The position numbers and the translations under genes are program-made. A DNA stretch of 17,953 nt, from the NCBI GenBank assembly GCA_964584125.1, contig CAZOYP010000054.1:1-17953 (forward strand). The letters run 5' to 3'. Below, piece by piece: positions 1 through 7,681 of the stretch (positions are counted from its first letter, which is position 1; each line of letters opens with the position of its first letter). The stretch comes from Nitromaritima sp964584125. Lineage in GTDB: Bacteria; Nitrospinota; Nitrospinia; Nitrospinales; VA-1. The notes under the pieces were generated by a model, which worked only from the letters and a program-made list of their open reading frames with translations, ran no database searches and was not told the origin of the DNA.

Positions 1-1
1 T

Positions 2-778
2 TTTATTGGTGGAAAAATGTTGAATAGCTTTTTAATTGCCCAAAAAGCCAAGTTGAAAATGACTTCATTCGATATTTATGATATTCCCAGAACTTTGCTT
101 AGCACAAACAAAGAAAACAATCAAAATTTTTTGAATGAAATTGCCCTTGCAGGTGAAATTATAGATTTTGCAAATGATAAAAAAGTTAATTTAATTTTTC
201 CTCATGACTACAAATGCGTAGATAACTTCAAGGATACTTCTTATTTTATTGAATCAGAACCAGATTTTGAAAAAGTATTACAACTGGATCTCGGCCCAAA
301 AACTATAGAAAACTTCAAAAATACAATCCTATCTAACGGAGTTGAAAATGTTTTTTGGAATGGCCCTTTAGGCGCTTATGATCATCCAACGAACCACGAT
401 TACGCTGAAGGGTCTTTAGAGTTGGCTCAACTTCTATTTGAAGAAGCATTAACCAATCAAAATTTTTCCACAGTAATCGGTGGCGGAGACTCGGCAGCAA
501 TATTAAATAAAATTGGTGCTAATCAATTTAAAAACCTAATCAAGAGATGTATCGAAAAACAACTGGCAGATCCAATTAATCGCGACCTAATCAATATGGA
601 GTTCCCTATTAATGATAGCTATGTTTTATGGAATTATTTAGCATCAAACTTCTTCGTCTCAACCGGCGGAGGAGCCTCTTTAGAGTTTTTAGAAAAATTC
701 TTAAAAGGTGAAGGGAACAGTGATTTAGCTTCTTACCTACCCGGCACTTCTACATTAATGGAATTAACTGCTGCATGA
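2..778 (+). CDS. pgk: Phosphoglycerate kinase, C-terminal part (5' end outside window)
   Basis: This is the C-terminal nucleotide-binding half of phosphoglycerate kinase, which interconverts 1,3-bisphosphoglycerate plus ADP and 3-phosphoglycerate plus ATP in cytosolic glycolysis, gluconeogenesis or the Calvin cycle. The reading frame is open to base 2 (FIGGK precedes the first ATG at 17), so the gene starts upstream of the window. Family motifs seen are LDLGPKT, VFWNGPLGAYD, VIGGGDSAA and STGGGASLEFLE. Between GGGDSAAILNKIGA and STGGGASLEF lie about 46 residues, where the family normally has about 8-10, so there is an in-frame insertion of roughly 38 residues close to the ATP site. The C-terminal tail (about 25 residues after SLEFLE) is also longer than usual. 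The frame is intact, so this is probably a functional lineage variant. The 3' end overlaps the convergent GT9 gene by 46 bp. Confidence 0.93.
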   Translation, partial: FIGGKMLNSFLIAQKAKLKMTSFDIYDIPRTLLSTNKENNQNFLNEIALAGEIIDFANDKKVNLIFPHDYKCVDNFKDTSYFIESEPDFEKVLQLDLGPKTIENFKNTILSNGVENVFWNGPLGAYDHPTNHDYAEGSLELAQLLFEEALTNQNFSTVIGGGDSAAILNKIGANQFKNLIKRCIEKQLADPINRDLINMEFPINDSYVLWNYLASNFFVSTGGGASLEFLEKFLKGEGNSDLASYLPGTSTLMELTAA

Positions 779-2478
779 ACGTTGTCAGTGTTAGCTACTT
801 GTAATTCTCTTGTAATCGACACTAAAATACCTTCTAGATAATTTCCTTCATTTTTCAATTGTCTATAACATTTTAGAGATTCTTTAGATAGCTTAATAAG
901 ATCATCCCCTTGAAAGTTTTCTTTTCTTTTTGTAAAAATGTCAACAATAGGTTTGATTTCGGGGTGAATTAGTCCAATTTGGCTGATTTTACTATCAAGA
1001 ACTTCTATCTCTTCAGACAAAGTCTTTATTCTAATAATATGAGTTGATATTTTATCTAAACACATTTCTGTTAGGCTAGCAGTATAACTAATGCCTCTAG
1101 ATGCAAGTTTATCTAGATCTCTTAGTGCACAAGATTTAACTTCAATCTGCTTAGATAAAGCAGTAATATTGCTACAATCATATTCAATCAATAGCATATC
1201 TTTAATATTACATTGTGATGATTTATTAATTTTCGTTGTACCAAGAAATACCATCCAAAGATTTAAATAGGCCTCACGAAAAACATCATTAAGAGTTAAG
1301 GGGTTTTTAATTATGGGACGAAGGCGCAAGCGCCAACTCGCATCTATACAAGTTTCATAAATATTTACTTCTTTCAGATTTAAAATTTCAGGAACGGCGC
1401 TCCAAGATCCATTTTTGTAGTGGTTTTGAATCATAGACATTACGTGCTTTGGATAAACTTTACAAACACATATAACATTGTCACAAGTCACACCGTAACT
1501 ACATGGAGCACAAGGAATTCTAGCCTGAAATATGATATGCCCCTTGCTGTAAGGAGCCGTCTCGTATGGGTGAGCATGAGCAAAAAATAATCCAACTATA
1601 GTGGTTCCTACTGCAGCAGCAATATGCATAGTTCCTGTATCATTGGTAATAAGATAGGAACATTTAGAAACTAATGCTGTTAATTGATCGATATTAGTTC
1701 GACCTGTAAGGTCGATTATTTTATTTTTATATTTAGAAAATAAAATTATTTGTTCTGCTATTTTTCTTTCTGAATCAACTCCTAATAAAATAATTTTTGC
1801 ATCAAGTTTTTTAATTAATTCATCTGCTAACATAGCAAAGTTTTGAGGTGACCAACGTCTCCCCTCTAAACTTGATCCTGCCTGGATTCCAACAAGAAAA
1901 TCATTATCAAAATTAATACCATTTTCAAAAGATTTTAATATTAACTTGTTATCATCACTCAATAGTTGGATCGGATTTTCTTCAGGGAAAACACCAGCAG
2001 ACCTAGTAAAAATTTCAACAAGATTGAAAGGATTAAACTTTCTATTTAAAGGCTCAATCCCAAAATATTGCATCCAGGGATTTATCATAATTCGATCACC
2101 ATTTCCATTACACCCAAAGCCTCGAATATTTTTAATTTTCAAATAAGAAATCATAAAGGCGCTCAGTTTTGAATGACTTAAATTAATCAACAAATCATAG
2201 TTATCGCATTTGAAGATGCTTAAAAACTTTTCTAAGTATTGATATACATCAATCCACAAAATTTTATTTTTACCTTGTTTTTTCTCAAACTGCTTTATGT
2301 CAAAAACAACTCGTTTGTCAATAAATGGGATTTTTTTTGAAAACTCATCAAATAAACTACTAACCACAAGAGTTATAGATGCATTAGGATACTCCTTTCT
2401 TAGACCCGCAATAGCAGGGGTAGATTGAACTAAATCACCCATACGCGTCATATTAAGAATTAAAATATTTTCAACCAT
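733..2478 (-). CDS. Glycosyltransferase family 9 (heptosyltransferase-like) with C-terminal extension
   Basis: The protein has 581 residues. The first ~350 form a GT9/ADP-heptosyltransferase-type GT-B enzyme: the N-terminal LNMTRMGDLVQSTP (8-21) is the family hallmark, followed by a donor-side motif QAGSSLEGRRWSP (199-211) and NDTGTMHIAAA (279-289). Such enzymes add sugars to lipopolysaccharide cores or other cell-surface acceptors at the inner face of the membrane. A cysteine cluster, C323-x2-C326-x5-C332-x4-C337-x-C339, directly follows the GT core. Residues ~370-581 form a mostly helical extension of unknown function, starting with a WRLRLRPIIKNPL stretch. The ATG lies 1 nt after the stop of the upstream gene and is preceded by GAGG, so it is the last gene of a three-gene operon. 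Donor and acceptor cannot be told from sequence. Confidence 0.9.
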   Translation of the reverse strand: MVENILILNMTRMGDLVQSTPAIAGLRKEYPNASITLVVSSLFDEFSKKIPFIDKRVVFDIKQFEKKQGKNKILWIDVYQYLEKFLSIFKCDNYDLLINLSHSKLSAFMISYLKIKNIRGFGCNGNGDRIMINPWMQYFGIEPLNRKFNPFNLVEIFTRSAGVFPEENPIQLLSDDNKLILKSFENGINFDNDFLVGIQAGSSLEGRRWSPQNFAMLADELIKKLDAKIILLGVDSERKIAEQIILFSKYKNKIIDLTGRTNIDQLTALVSKCSYLITNDTGTMHIAAAVGTTIVGLFFAHAHPYETAPYSKGHIIFQARIPCAPCSYGVTCDNVICVCKVYPKHVMSMIQNHYKNGSWSAVPEILNLKEVNIYETCIDASWRLRLRPIIKNPLTLNDVFREAYLNLWMVFLGTTKINKSSQCNIKDMLLIEYDCSNITALSKQIEVKSCALRDLDKLASRGISYTASLTEMCLDKISTHIIRIKTLSEEIEVLDSKISQIGLIHPEIKPIVDIFTKRKENFQGDDLIKLSKESLKCYRQLKNEGNYLEGILVSITRELQVANTDNVHAAVNSINVEVPGR

Positions 2479-2479
2479 T

Positions 2480-4279
2480 TTAAACCTCGGATTTAACCAC
2501 TTGATCAGTCATAAGAACAAGTAATTCTTGTTCGCTTAAGTCCCCTTTGCCTTCAGCAATACGGTCAACCATTGTTTTAATAGAAAATTCTTTTAATCCC
2601 CGAAATTGATCAAGGTATATACCTAACTTGCTTGACTCTCCAACTTTATCTATATAATAACTAACAGAATCCCTATAGGGAGAAGCGATACGATCCTTCA
2701 AATTATTTAGATTGTCCATAAATATATGGACTAACATTTCATGCATGCGGTGCTGAATAGTATGCTCACTTAAAACTCTTGTTTTTCCTTTTAAAGCAAT
2801 AGACCTTACTTCATTCTCATTTTTTAAATAATAATCAACCTTTTCACAAAGGTTATCGATTGAATTAAATGTTATTACTTCAACACCTGGTTCCATCAAT
2901 TCTACTAATTCAGAACGCTCATCAACCAATTGAAACCCTCCGCATGCGGCAATCTCAAAGGTTCTAGGGTTAACAAAGTCACCCGCAGGATTCACACCTT
3001 CATGAAATTTAGATGAGTGAAGATTTAAATTAATTTTCCCGGCATTATAAATTTTAACAATATCAATTGGATTAATACGTTCATTTTTATTTTGGACAAG
3101 CCTTCCGACTTGGGAATCCAATGACCACTCTGTACCCCAGATTTTAAAATTATGATTTAGTAGACGAGTAAAAGACTGAACCCGGTTATAATAACCTGCA
3201 CCCATAAAGGATAAATCAGCAGAATATTGATTAAGATCATCTAATGACAAGTTGATTTCTTTATGTACAGAGGGGAGACATCCTTGTGGCAGATAGTATG
3301 GATTCTTTGCCCCTATTGAGAGCAACTCTTCAGTAAATCTTCCACGCTGCAAAGTAAAGAAATAATCGTAGAATGGCGCAACATCCTTCCAATATTTAAT
3401 AGTCCTAAAATCTTCTACAAACCAAAAAGCAATTGGAATGTTAAGTTTTTTTAAATTACTAATCGACTCAGGAGTAAGAGGAGCCTGCGCTATAGATATT
3501 ATTAAATCAGGTTTAAAGTCTGCAGCTTTTGCAGCTATGAATTGCCCCATGAACTGAGCATATTGACCGACTAAAACGTTTTCATTTGTTTTATTCCGAG
3601 TAATTTTTTTTATCGAAAAAAATCCCTCTGCAAAACTTTCACAATCAACCGACTCTGCGTAGTGCCCCATAGAGTTTAAGGCTTTTTTGCAATAATTTGC
3701 AGTAGGAAGCGAACCACCATAATAAGGGTTTACTACAAGTATCCTTAAATTATTACTACTCAAATAATTAGAAACTTCTATTGCCTTATCAAGTTTGCAG
3801 AAATATTCATCAGAAAACCGCTTAGAAGGTTGATGTTCAAATTTTTTCCAATTAGCAGTTTGATTAGAAGCAATAATTTTTGGAGGTGGAGTAGATATTA
3901 TAAATTTTATATTAGGAACAAATGCTTCAAGGTCAACATTTTCCATGAATGCCTGAAATATTGCCATAACAGGCTCTATAACGAGAATCTCTCGGAAGTC
4001 ATATCTTTTTAATAGTTCCAATACATGATATCCAAACCCAAGGCCATAAATCACGGGCTTTTGATTATTTTCCAAGCAATATCCTGACAACCCACCTTCT
4101 GCTTCTTTACTTGGATTATAATTACTGTGAAGAGAAACAGAACCAATTTGAGGTATAGGGTTCCCATCTTTTGATATTAAAGTTCTTACAATATTTTGCT
4201 TTGGCTCGCGTTCAACTCTATAAGCTAATGCAGGCTGGTGAGATCTAAGCAGATCTAAGTTTTTATTAAATAAATGCAT
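2480..4279 (-). CDS. CgeB-like glycosyltransferase with DUF115-like N-terminal domain
   Basis: The protein has 599 residues in two parts. Residues ~1-165 contain PVIYGLGFGYHVLELL (75-90) followed by ILVIEP (98-103), a Rossmann-type GxGxG plus acidic-strand pattern like that of DUF115/Maf motility-accessory proteins. Residues ~178-520 resemble the CgeB/DUF3880 GT-B glycosyltransferases: LVVNPYYGGSLP at the start, a middle with IPIAFWFVEDFR (281-292), and NPRTFEIAACGGFQLVDERS (437-456), the usual CgeB donor-site segment. The last ~75 residues are unassigned. The gene sits between two other glycosyltransferases (15 nt after one, 1 nt before the next), so a joint role in building a surface glycan or decorating flagellin is likely. 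The domain assignment of the C-terminal part is firm; the N-terminal match is tentative. Confidence 0.82.
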   Translation of the reverse strand: MHLFNKNLDLLRSHQPALAYRVEREPKQNIVRTLISKDGNPIPQIGSVSLHSNYNPSKEAEGGLSGYCLENNQKPVIYGLGFGYHVLELLKRYDFREILVIEPVMAIFQAFMENVDLEAFVPNIKFIISTPPPKIIASNQTANWKKFEHQPSKRFSDEYFCKLDKAIEVSNYLSSNNLRILVVNPYYGGSLPTANYCKKALNSMGHYAESVDCESFAEGFFSIKKITRNKTNENVLVGQYAQFMGQFIAAKAADFKPDLIISIAQAPLTPESISNLKKLNIPIAFWFVEDFRTIKYWKDVAPFYDYFFTLQRGRFTEELLSIGAKNPYYLPQGCLPSVHKEINLSLDDLNQYSADLSFMGAGYYNRVQSFTRLLNHNFKIWGTEWSLDSQVGRLVQNKNERINPIDIVKIYNAGKINLNLHSSKFHEGVNPAGDFVNPRTFEIAACGGFQLVDERSELVELMEPGVEVITFNSIDNLCEKVDYYLKNENEVRSIALKGKTRVLSEHTIQHRMHEMLVHIFMDNLNNLKDRIASPYRDSVSYYIDKVGESSKLGIYLDQFRGLKEFSIKTMVDRIAEGKGDLSEQELLVLMTDQVVKSEV

Positions 4280-4294
4280 GTTTTTATTTATTAT

Positions 4295-6700
4295 TCAGCA
4301 AACTTTTTCTCTCTTTATATCTATTTTCTTAAGCATAATATTTGCATCATTATGGTTAGGGTTAAATTCTAAAAGAAGGGATAGAGTATTATGAGCCTCT
4401 TCAAAGCAATTTGATCTATATTGTATTCCTGCCAAACCAAATAAAATATCAACATTACCAGGATAAGATTCAAGGTAACGCTTCATGGCAATTTCAACCT
4501 GATTAAAATCACTTCTCTGATATGACAGATCAAGCAAACTATGCATGGCAATTTTATTTGTAATATTTAATTTTAATGCCTTAGTAAAAGCATCCATGGC
4601 CTTGGGAATATTATTATTATTCGAATAGGCAATTCCAAGTCCGCTAAAAGCCTTATCACTATCTGGATAATTTTGTGTTATATCTAAAAAACGTTTAATT
4701 GCCTCATCCGTTTTATTTAATTGAACTTCCAACAAAGCAAGCCCCACAGAGGCGACATATCCTTGCGGCTCAACTTTAAGACTTTTCTTATAATAATCTT
4801 CGGCACTAGTTGTATTTTGTAACTGCATATAGCAATTGCCTATTCTTGCTAAAGTTTCTGCATAATCATTATGATCAATGCCTACAGTGGAAAAAGCTTT
4901 AATTGCATCACTATATGACCCATTACTCTCTAATAATTTACCTTCTGATAGAGCATCCTGCATGAAATCCTCCTTGATAAAGTTCTGTTTTTTTTTATCG
5001 CAAGTGTCATTTTTTAATTTAGCTGTGATTTTATATTGATACACAAAAAACCTTTTTAATTCGTCAATTGATAGATCTTTAATACTTAAACGCCCGATAT
5101 TTATCGTAGTTGTTTGTTTTTTTGCATCTTTGTATTGGGGGTCAAGTGTTTCCTCAACACTTGAGATTCTATAACCAGCTTCATCAAATAATTTTTCAAT
5201 TTCAGGAAAAGTAAAGAATCTTAAATGAGTGCGATCTAAAATACCTTCATCTTGGTAAGTCCAATTTCCTTCAACGAGTTGGCTGATTACTCCCAGGTAC
5301 TGAACATTAGGGATACTAGCTATAACTGTTCCTTCAAATCGTAGAAATTTTTTTGTTTTTTTTAATACCTCAAGGGGATTAACTAAATGCTCTAAAATAT
5401 CCGCAAAAATAATACAATCGAACCGTTTTTCTGAAAATGGTAGCTGAATAGTTTCAATGTTACCCTCGAAAACATCATCAAGGTGGTTTTTCGCCTCGAC
5501 TGCAGCCATATGATCCAATTCAACACCAGCAACATAAATATCTGGATTTTTCTTTATCTCTTTTCCTGTCATACCAGCTGCACATCCTATTTCAAGAATA
5601 TCAATAGCTTCGTCTGGAACTAATGAAACAATATCATTACGTTTATTTTTAAAATATTGAGGCATTGACGTATTTTCTAAAAAGGAGGGCTGTTCACTTT
5701 TTTTTATTTGTTCCTTGGTAGGCGGTCGTTCTAGAAATTCTATAATTGTTGCTTCTATGCTCTTTATCCAAAGTTGTAAAAATTTAATTTGCGAAAATTT
5801 ATCTTTAACTGTTTCCCTTGCTTTTTGGCCTAAAGAATATGCCAATTTTTGATCTTCGAGTAACTTCACCGCACAAGACCTGAGATTTTGAATATCATCA
5901 GATATATATCCATTTATTCCATTTTTTATGGGAGAGGTTTTATTTGCAATTGAAAGAACTGGCATGCCAACTGCCATAGCTTCCAATAAAGATAAGTTAT
6001 AACCATCTTCATATGGATTCAATGTTGTATGTAGATAAACTCTAAAGGATCGGTAATGATCTAATAAGTCATCAAATCCCGATGATAATCGAGATTCAGT
6101 TATGGTTGGATTCAATCCAAGTGTTTGTGACGGAAGATCTAACAAAATAGATTCACTTTTAGTGAATCCCATCATAATATCGCGTTCTTTAATCATATTG
6201 CCAACACGCAAAATAGAAGGATTATCTCCACTATATCCTCCATAATCATTTACATCTATTCCCGGTAATATGACATCACCATCTAATCCCCAGTCACAAC
6301 GTTTATTTTCAGAAATAAAGACTTTTTTTACATCCTTTAGCAGTGGGTTAATTTTAATAAGATAATCCTCCCGGTTGACCTTATTACTCCCTAGTTTAAT
6401 TTCAGTGGTTAATTTGTTGTGAAAAACAATGATTTTAGGGAGAGAATATCCATATACATTCACAAGATCTTTGATATTATGCGCAATTAAAAGATCAATC
6501 GCCCCTTCGTCTAATTGAGTTTTAGCTTCTTTTTCAGATACCAAGATGACATTGTCAGGAACGGGGCGCATATTTTTGTCCCAACGTCGATATTTCCCAT
6601 CTGAAAGCTTTGGCTCAACAATTAAAAAGGTGTGTCCAATTTTTGAAAGTAAACATAAATATGGTTCATGCCAATTATAGCTAAGGATTTTTAAGTGCAT
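4295..6700 (-). CDS. Trifunctional fusion: GT4-type glycosyltransferase, SAM methyltransferase, TPR repeats
   Basis: The protein has 801 residues and three modules. Residues 1-~325 look like a GT-B family 4 glycosyltransferase; the key segment NLSLLEAMAVGMPVLS (235-250) holds the family's E-x7-E-like donor loop. Residues ~345-560 are a class I SAM-dependent methyltransferase: motif I ILEIGCAAGMTG (368-379), acidic GVELD (392-396), FADILEHL (432-439) and THLRFFT (491-497). Residues ~580-795 are TPR repeats (about five to six units, e.g. AETLARIGNCYMQLQNTTSA). One polypeptide could add a sugar, methylate it and hold a protein partner. It is the first gene of the glycosyltransferase operon. No good Shine-Dalgarno precedes the ATG (only AGGA about 11 nt upstream), but MHLKILSYNWHEP is a natural GT-B first strand, so the start is accepted. 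Confidence 0.9.
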   Translation of the reverse strand: MHLKILSYNWHEPYLCLLSKIGHTFLIVEPKLSDGKYRRWDKNMRPVPDNVILVSEKEAKTQLDEGAIDLLIAHNIKDLVNVYGYSLPKIIVFHNKLTTEIKLGSNKVNREDYLIKINPLLKDVKKVFISENKRCDWGLDGDVILPGIDVNDYGGYSGDNPSILRVGNMIKERDIMMGFTKSESILLDLPSQTLGLNPTITESRLSSGFDDLLDHYRSFRVYLHTTLNPYEDGYNLSLLEAMAVGMPVLSIANKTSPIKNGINGYISDDIQNLRSCAVKLLEDQKLAYSLGQKARETVKDKFSQIKFLQLWIKSIEATIIEFLERPPTKEQIKKSEQPSFLENTSMPQYFKNKRNDIVSLVPDEAIDILEIGCAAGMTGKEIKKNPDIYVAGVELDHMAAVEAKNHLDDVFEGNIETIQLPFSEKRFDCIIFADILEHLVNPLEVLKKTKKFLRFEGTVIASIPNVQYLGVISQLVEGNWTYQDEGILDRTHLRFFTFPEIEKLFDEAGYRISSVEETLDPQYKDAKKQTTTINIGRLSIKDLSIDELKRFFVYQYKITAKLKNDTCDKKKQNFIKEDFMQDALSEGKLLESNGSYSDAIKAFSTVGIDHNDYAETLARIGNCYMQLQNTTSAEDYYKKSLKVEPQGYVASVGLALLEVQLNKTDEAIKRFLDITQNYPDSDKAFSGLGIAYSNNNNIPKAMDAFTKALKLNITNKIAMHSLLDLSYQRSDFNQVEIAMKRYLESYPGNVDILFGLAGIQYRSNCFEEAHNTLSLLLEFNPNHNDANIMLKKIDIKREKVC

Positions 6701-6734
6701 AGGGAGGTATTCCTAGTGAGTATTTATTTCTATA

Positions 6735-6767
6735 CACTTAACGGTTTTTTTTGGTCTGCACTTAACG
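6735..6767. promoter_or_regulatory. Pair of 9-bp direct repeats upstream of the glycosyltransferase operon
   Basis: CACTTAACG occurs at 6735-6743 and again at 6759-6767, 24 bp apart, just upstream of the first gene of the leftward operon. On the minus strand these read CGTTAAGTG. The distal copy overlaps a TTGACG hexamer and the proximal copy directly abuts TATAGA, which resembles a -10 box. No -35 at a standard distance from TATAGA is evident. The pair could be activator or repressor sites, but two 9-mers in AT-rich DNA may also be chance. Confidence 0.25.
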
Positions 6768-7234
6768 TCAATCAATCATCCCTACATTTGAAAATATTGT
6801 GAGGAGGCTATGAGAATTAATCATCAAATATAGATGTGTACCTATTAAATTTATAGAATCTAATTAAACAAACAAAGCATAACTATAAATTAAAATTAAT
6901 AATTAAAAACATATATTTATATTATAATAATTAATCTTTATTCTAGGTATAAATAACTATAATAACATGGGAAGATTTATGTATTTATCGAAAATGGAAG
7001 ATGTATCAGGTTTCACTGCGTAACTTCTGGGAGGCGATAATAACTAGCAAGGTGTGAGGTTCATGGGCATAGCAATTCACTGTGGAATTCTTCCTACAGC
7101 AAAGTTTGTCTGTATGAAAGCATATGATACTTAATAGTACAAACCTCCCCTTGAAGAGACCATGAAGTAGGATGTCTGGCTTGCCCATCACTGGAAGGAG
7201 CTCTGTTAATAACAGATCATGGTGGCCCGTATGA
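6768..7234. other. Long intergenic spacer with a compositional switch; possible structured RNA or gene remnant
   Basis: No convincing gene covers this stretch. Bases ~6830-6960 are almost pure A/T. From about 7010 to 7230 the composition becomes balanced and codon-like, but all forward frames are broken by stops. Nested complementary segments are visible in the second half: 7047-7051 with 7180-7184 (GCAAG/CTTGC), 7060-7066 with 7160-7166 (TTCATGG/CCATGAA), and 7104-7109 with 7139-7144 (GTTTGT/ACAAAC). They could fold into a ~140-nt imperfect rod, but helices of this length are expected by chance in a region this size. A ribosome-binding-like GAGGAGG precedes a 7-codon ORF near 6809. I found no signature of tmRNA, RNase P, SRP RNA or a known riboswitch. 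It is either a non-coding RNA or a decayed gene; the evidence is weak. Confidence 0.3.
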
Positions 7235-7375
7235 ATGATTACACCACAGCTTTATGCCTGGAAAGACTCGAAGTGGATTGGTATTGAATTTCGTGATTAT
7301 GATGAATTAGAAGATCGGGAGAAACGAGACTACTCAAATACAGCTGAATCTTGGCTAAATGATCGTCATTCTTAA
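7235..7375 (+). CDS. Possible small ORF, 46 residues, unknown
   Basis: ATG at 7235 opens a 46-codon frame ending in TAA, beginning MITPQLYAWKDSKWIGIEF and ending ESWLNDRHS. The product would be hydrophilic, with three Trp and many Asp, Glu and Arg residues, which looks more protein-like than random AT-rich translation. A stop codon (7232-7234) directly precedes the ATG, and there is no clear Shine-Dalgarno. It overlaps the stop of the convergent 101-codon gene by 4 bp. It could be a genuine small protein, or the surviving tail of a longer gene whose upstream part is the broken region to the left. I do not recognise a family. Confidence 0.3.
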   Translation: MITPQLYAWKDSKWIGIEFRDYDELEDREKRDYSNTAESWLNDRHS

Positions 7376-7677
7376 TCCTCTTCCTCTTCGTCTTCTTTCA
7401 AAGCTAAACATGTATCATAAAGCAATTGCAACACACCAACCATCCTCACAAAATCAGTGTCTTCTGCATTTTTAATCCAATCACTATAACCATTTTGTTC
7501 TAAGTTCAAAATACCCGTTTTATTACCGTAATTAACTATTTCGGGACCTTTACACCATTGTCCTTCGCTAGCTAATTGATTCAATATTTCTATATACTCA
7601 TCACCAGCTTCAATTAATTTACGAGAAATAGCATTAACAGGAAGTTGGGTAACAAGAGGTTCTAATATTGGGTGCAT
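7372..7677 (-). CDS. Small acidic protein of unknown function
   Basis: I do not recognise this protein. From the ATG at 7677 it has 101 residues, begins MHPILEPLVTQLPVNAISRK, is soluble and predicted mostly helical, and ends in an acidic run LKEDEEEED. A GTG at 7692 would add five residues (MFYKK) and overlap the end of the leucine-rich-repeat gene by 11 nt; ATG is preferred because it begins 4 nt after that gene's stop, though neither start has a good Shine-Dalgarno. Placement as the last gene of the metF cluster suggests co-expression with the leucine-rich-repeat protein and possibly binding to it. That link rests only on position. Confidence 0.7.
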   Translation of the reverse strand: MHPILEPLVTQLPVNAISRKLIEAGDEYIEILNQLASEGQWCKGPEIVNYGNKTGILNLEQNGYSDWIKNAEDTDFVRMVGVLQLLYDTCLALKEDEEEED

Positions 7678-7681
7678 TTTT

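Noticed and set aside
2..778. Interpreting pgk as a broken or frameshifted gene because of its abnormal spacing
   Set aside because: All downstream motifs remain in one frame, so an in-frame insertion is the simpler reading.
7006..7191. 61-residue minus-strand ORF in the spacer
   Set aside because: No ribosome-binding site, no recognisable motif, and it lies in the region of broken frames; treated as part of the uncertain island.
7016..7200. 6S RNA
   Set aside because: The spacer has nested helices and the right size, but I could not match the 6S central bubble or conserved sequence blocks.
7204..7216. Hairpin CTGTT-AAT-AACAG as a terminator
   Set aside because: Only five pairs, no following T-run, so not a credible intrinsic terminator.
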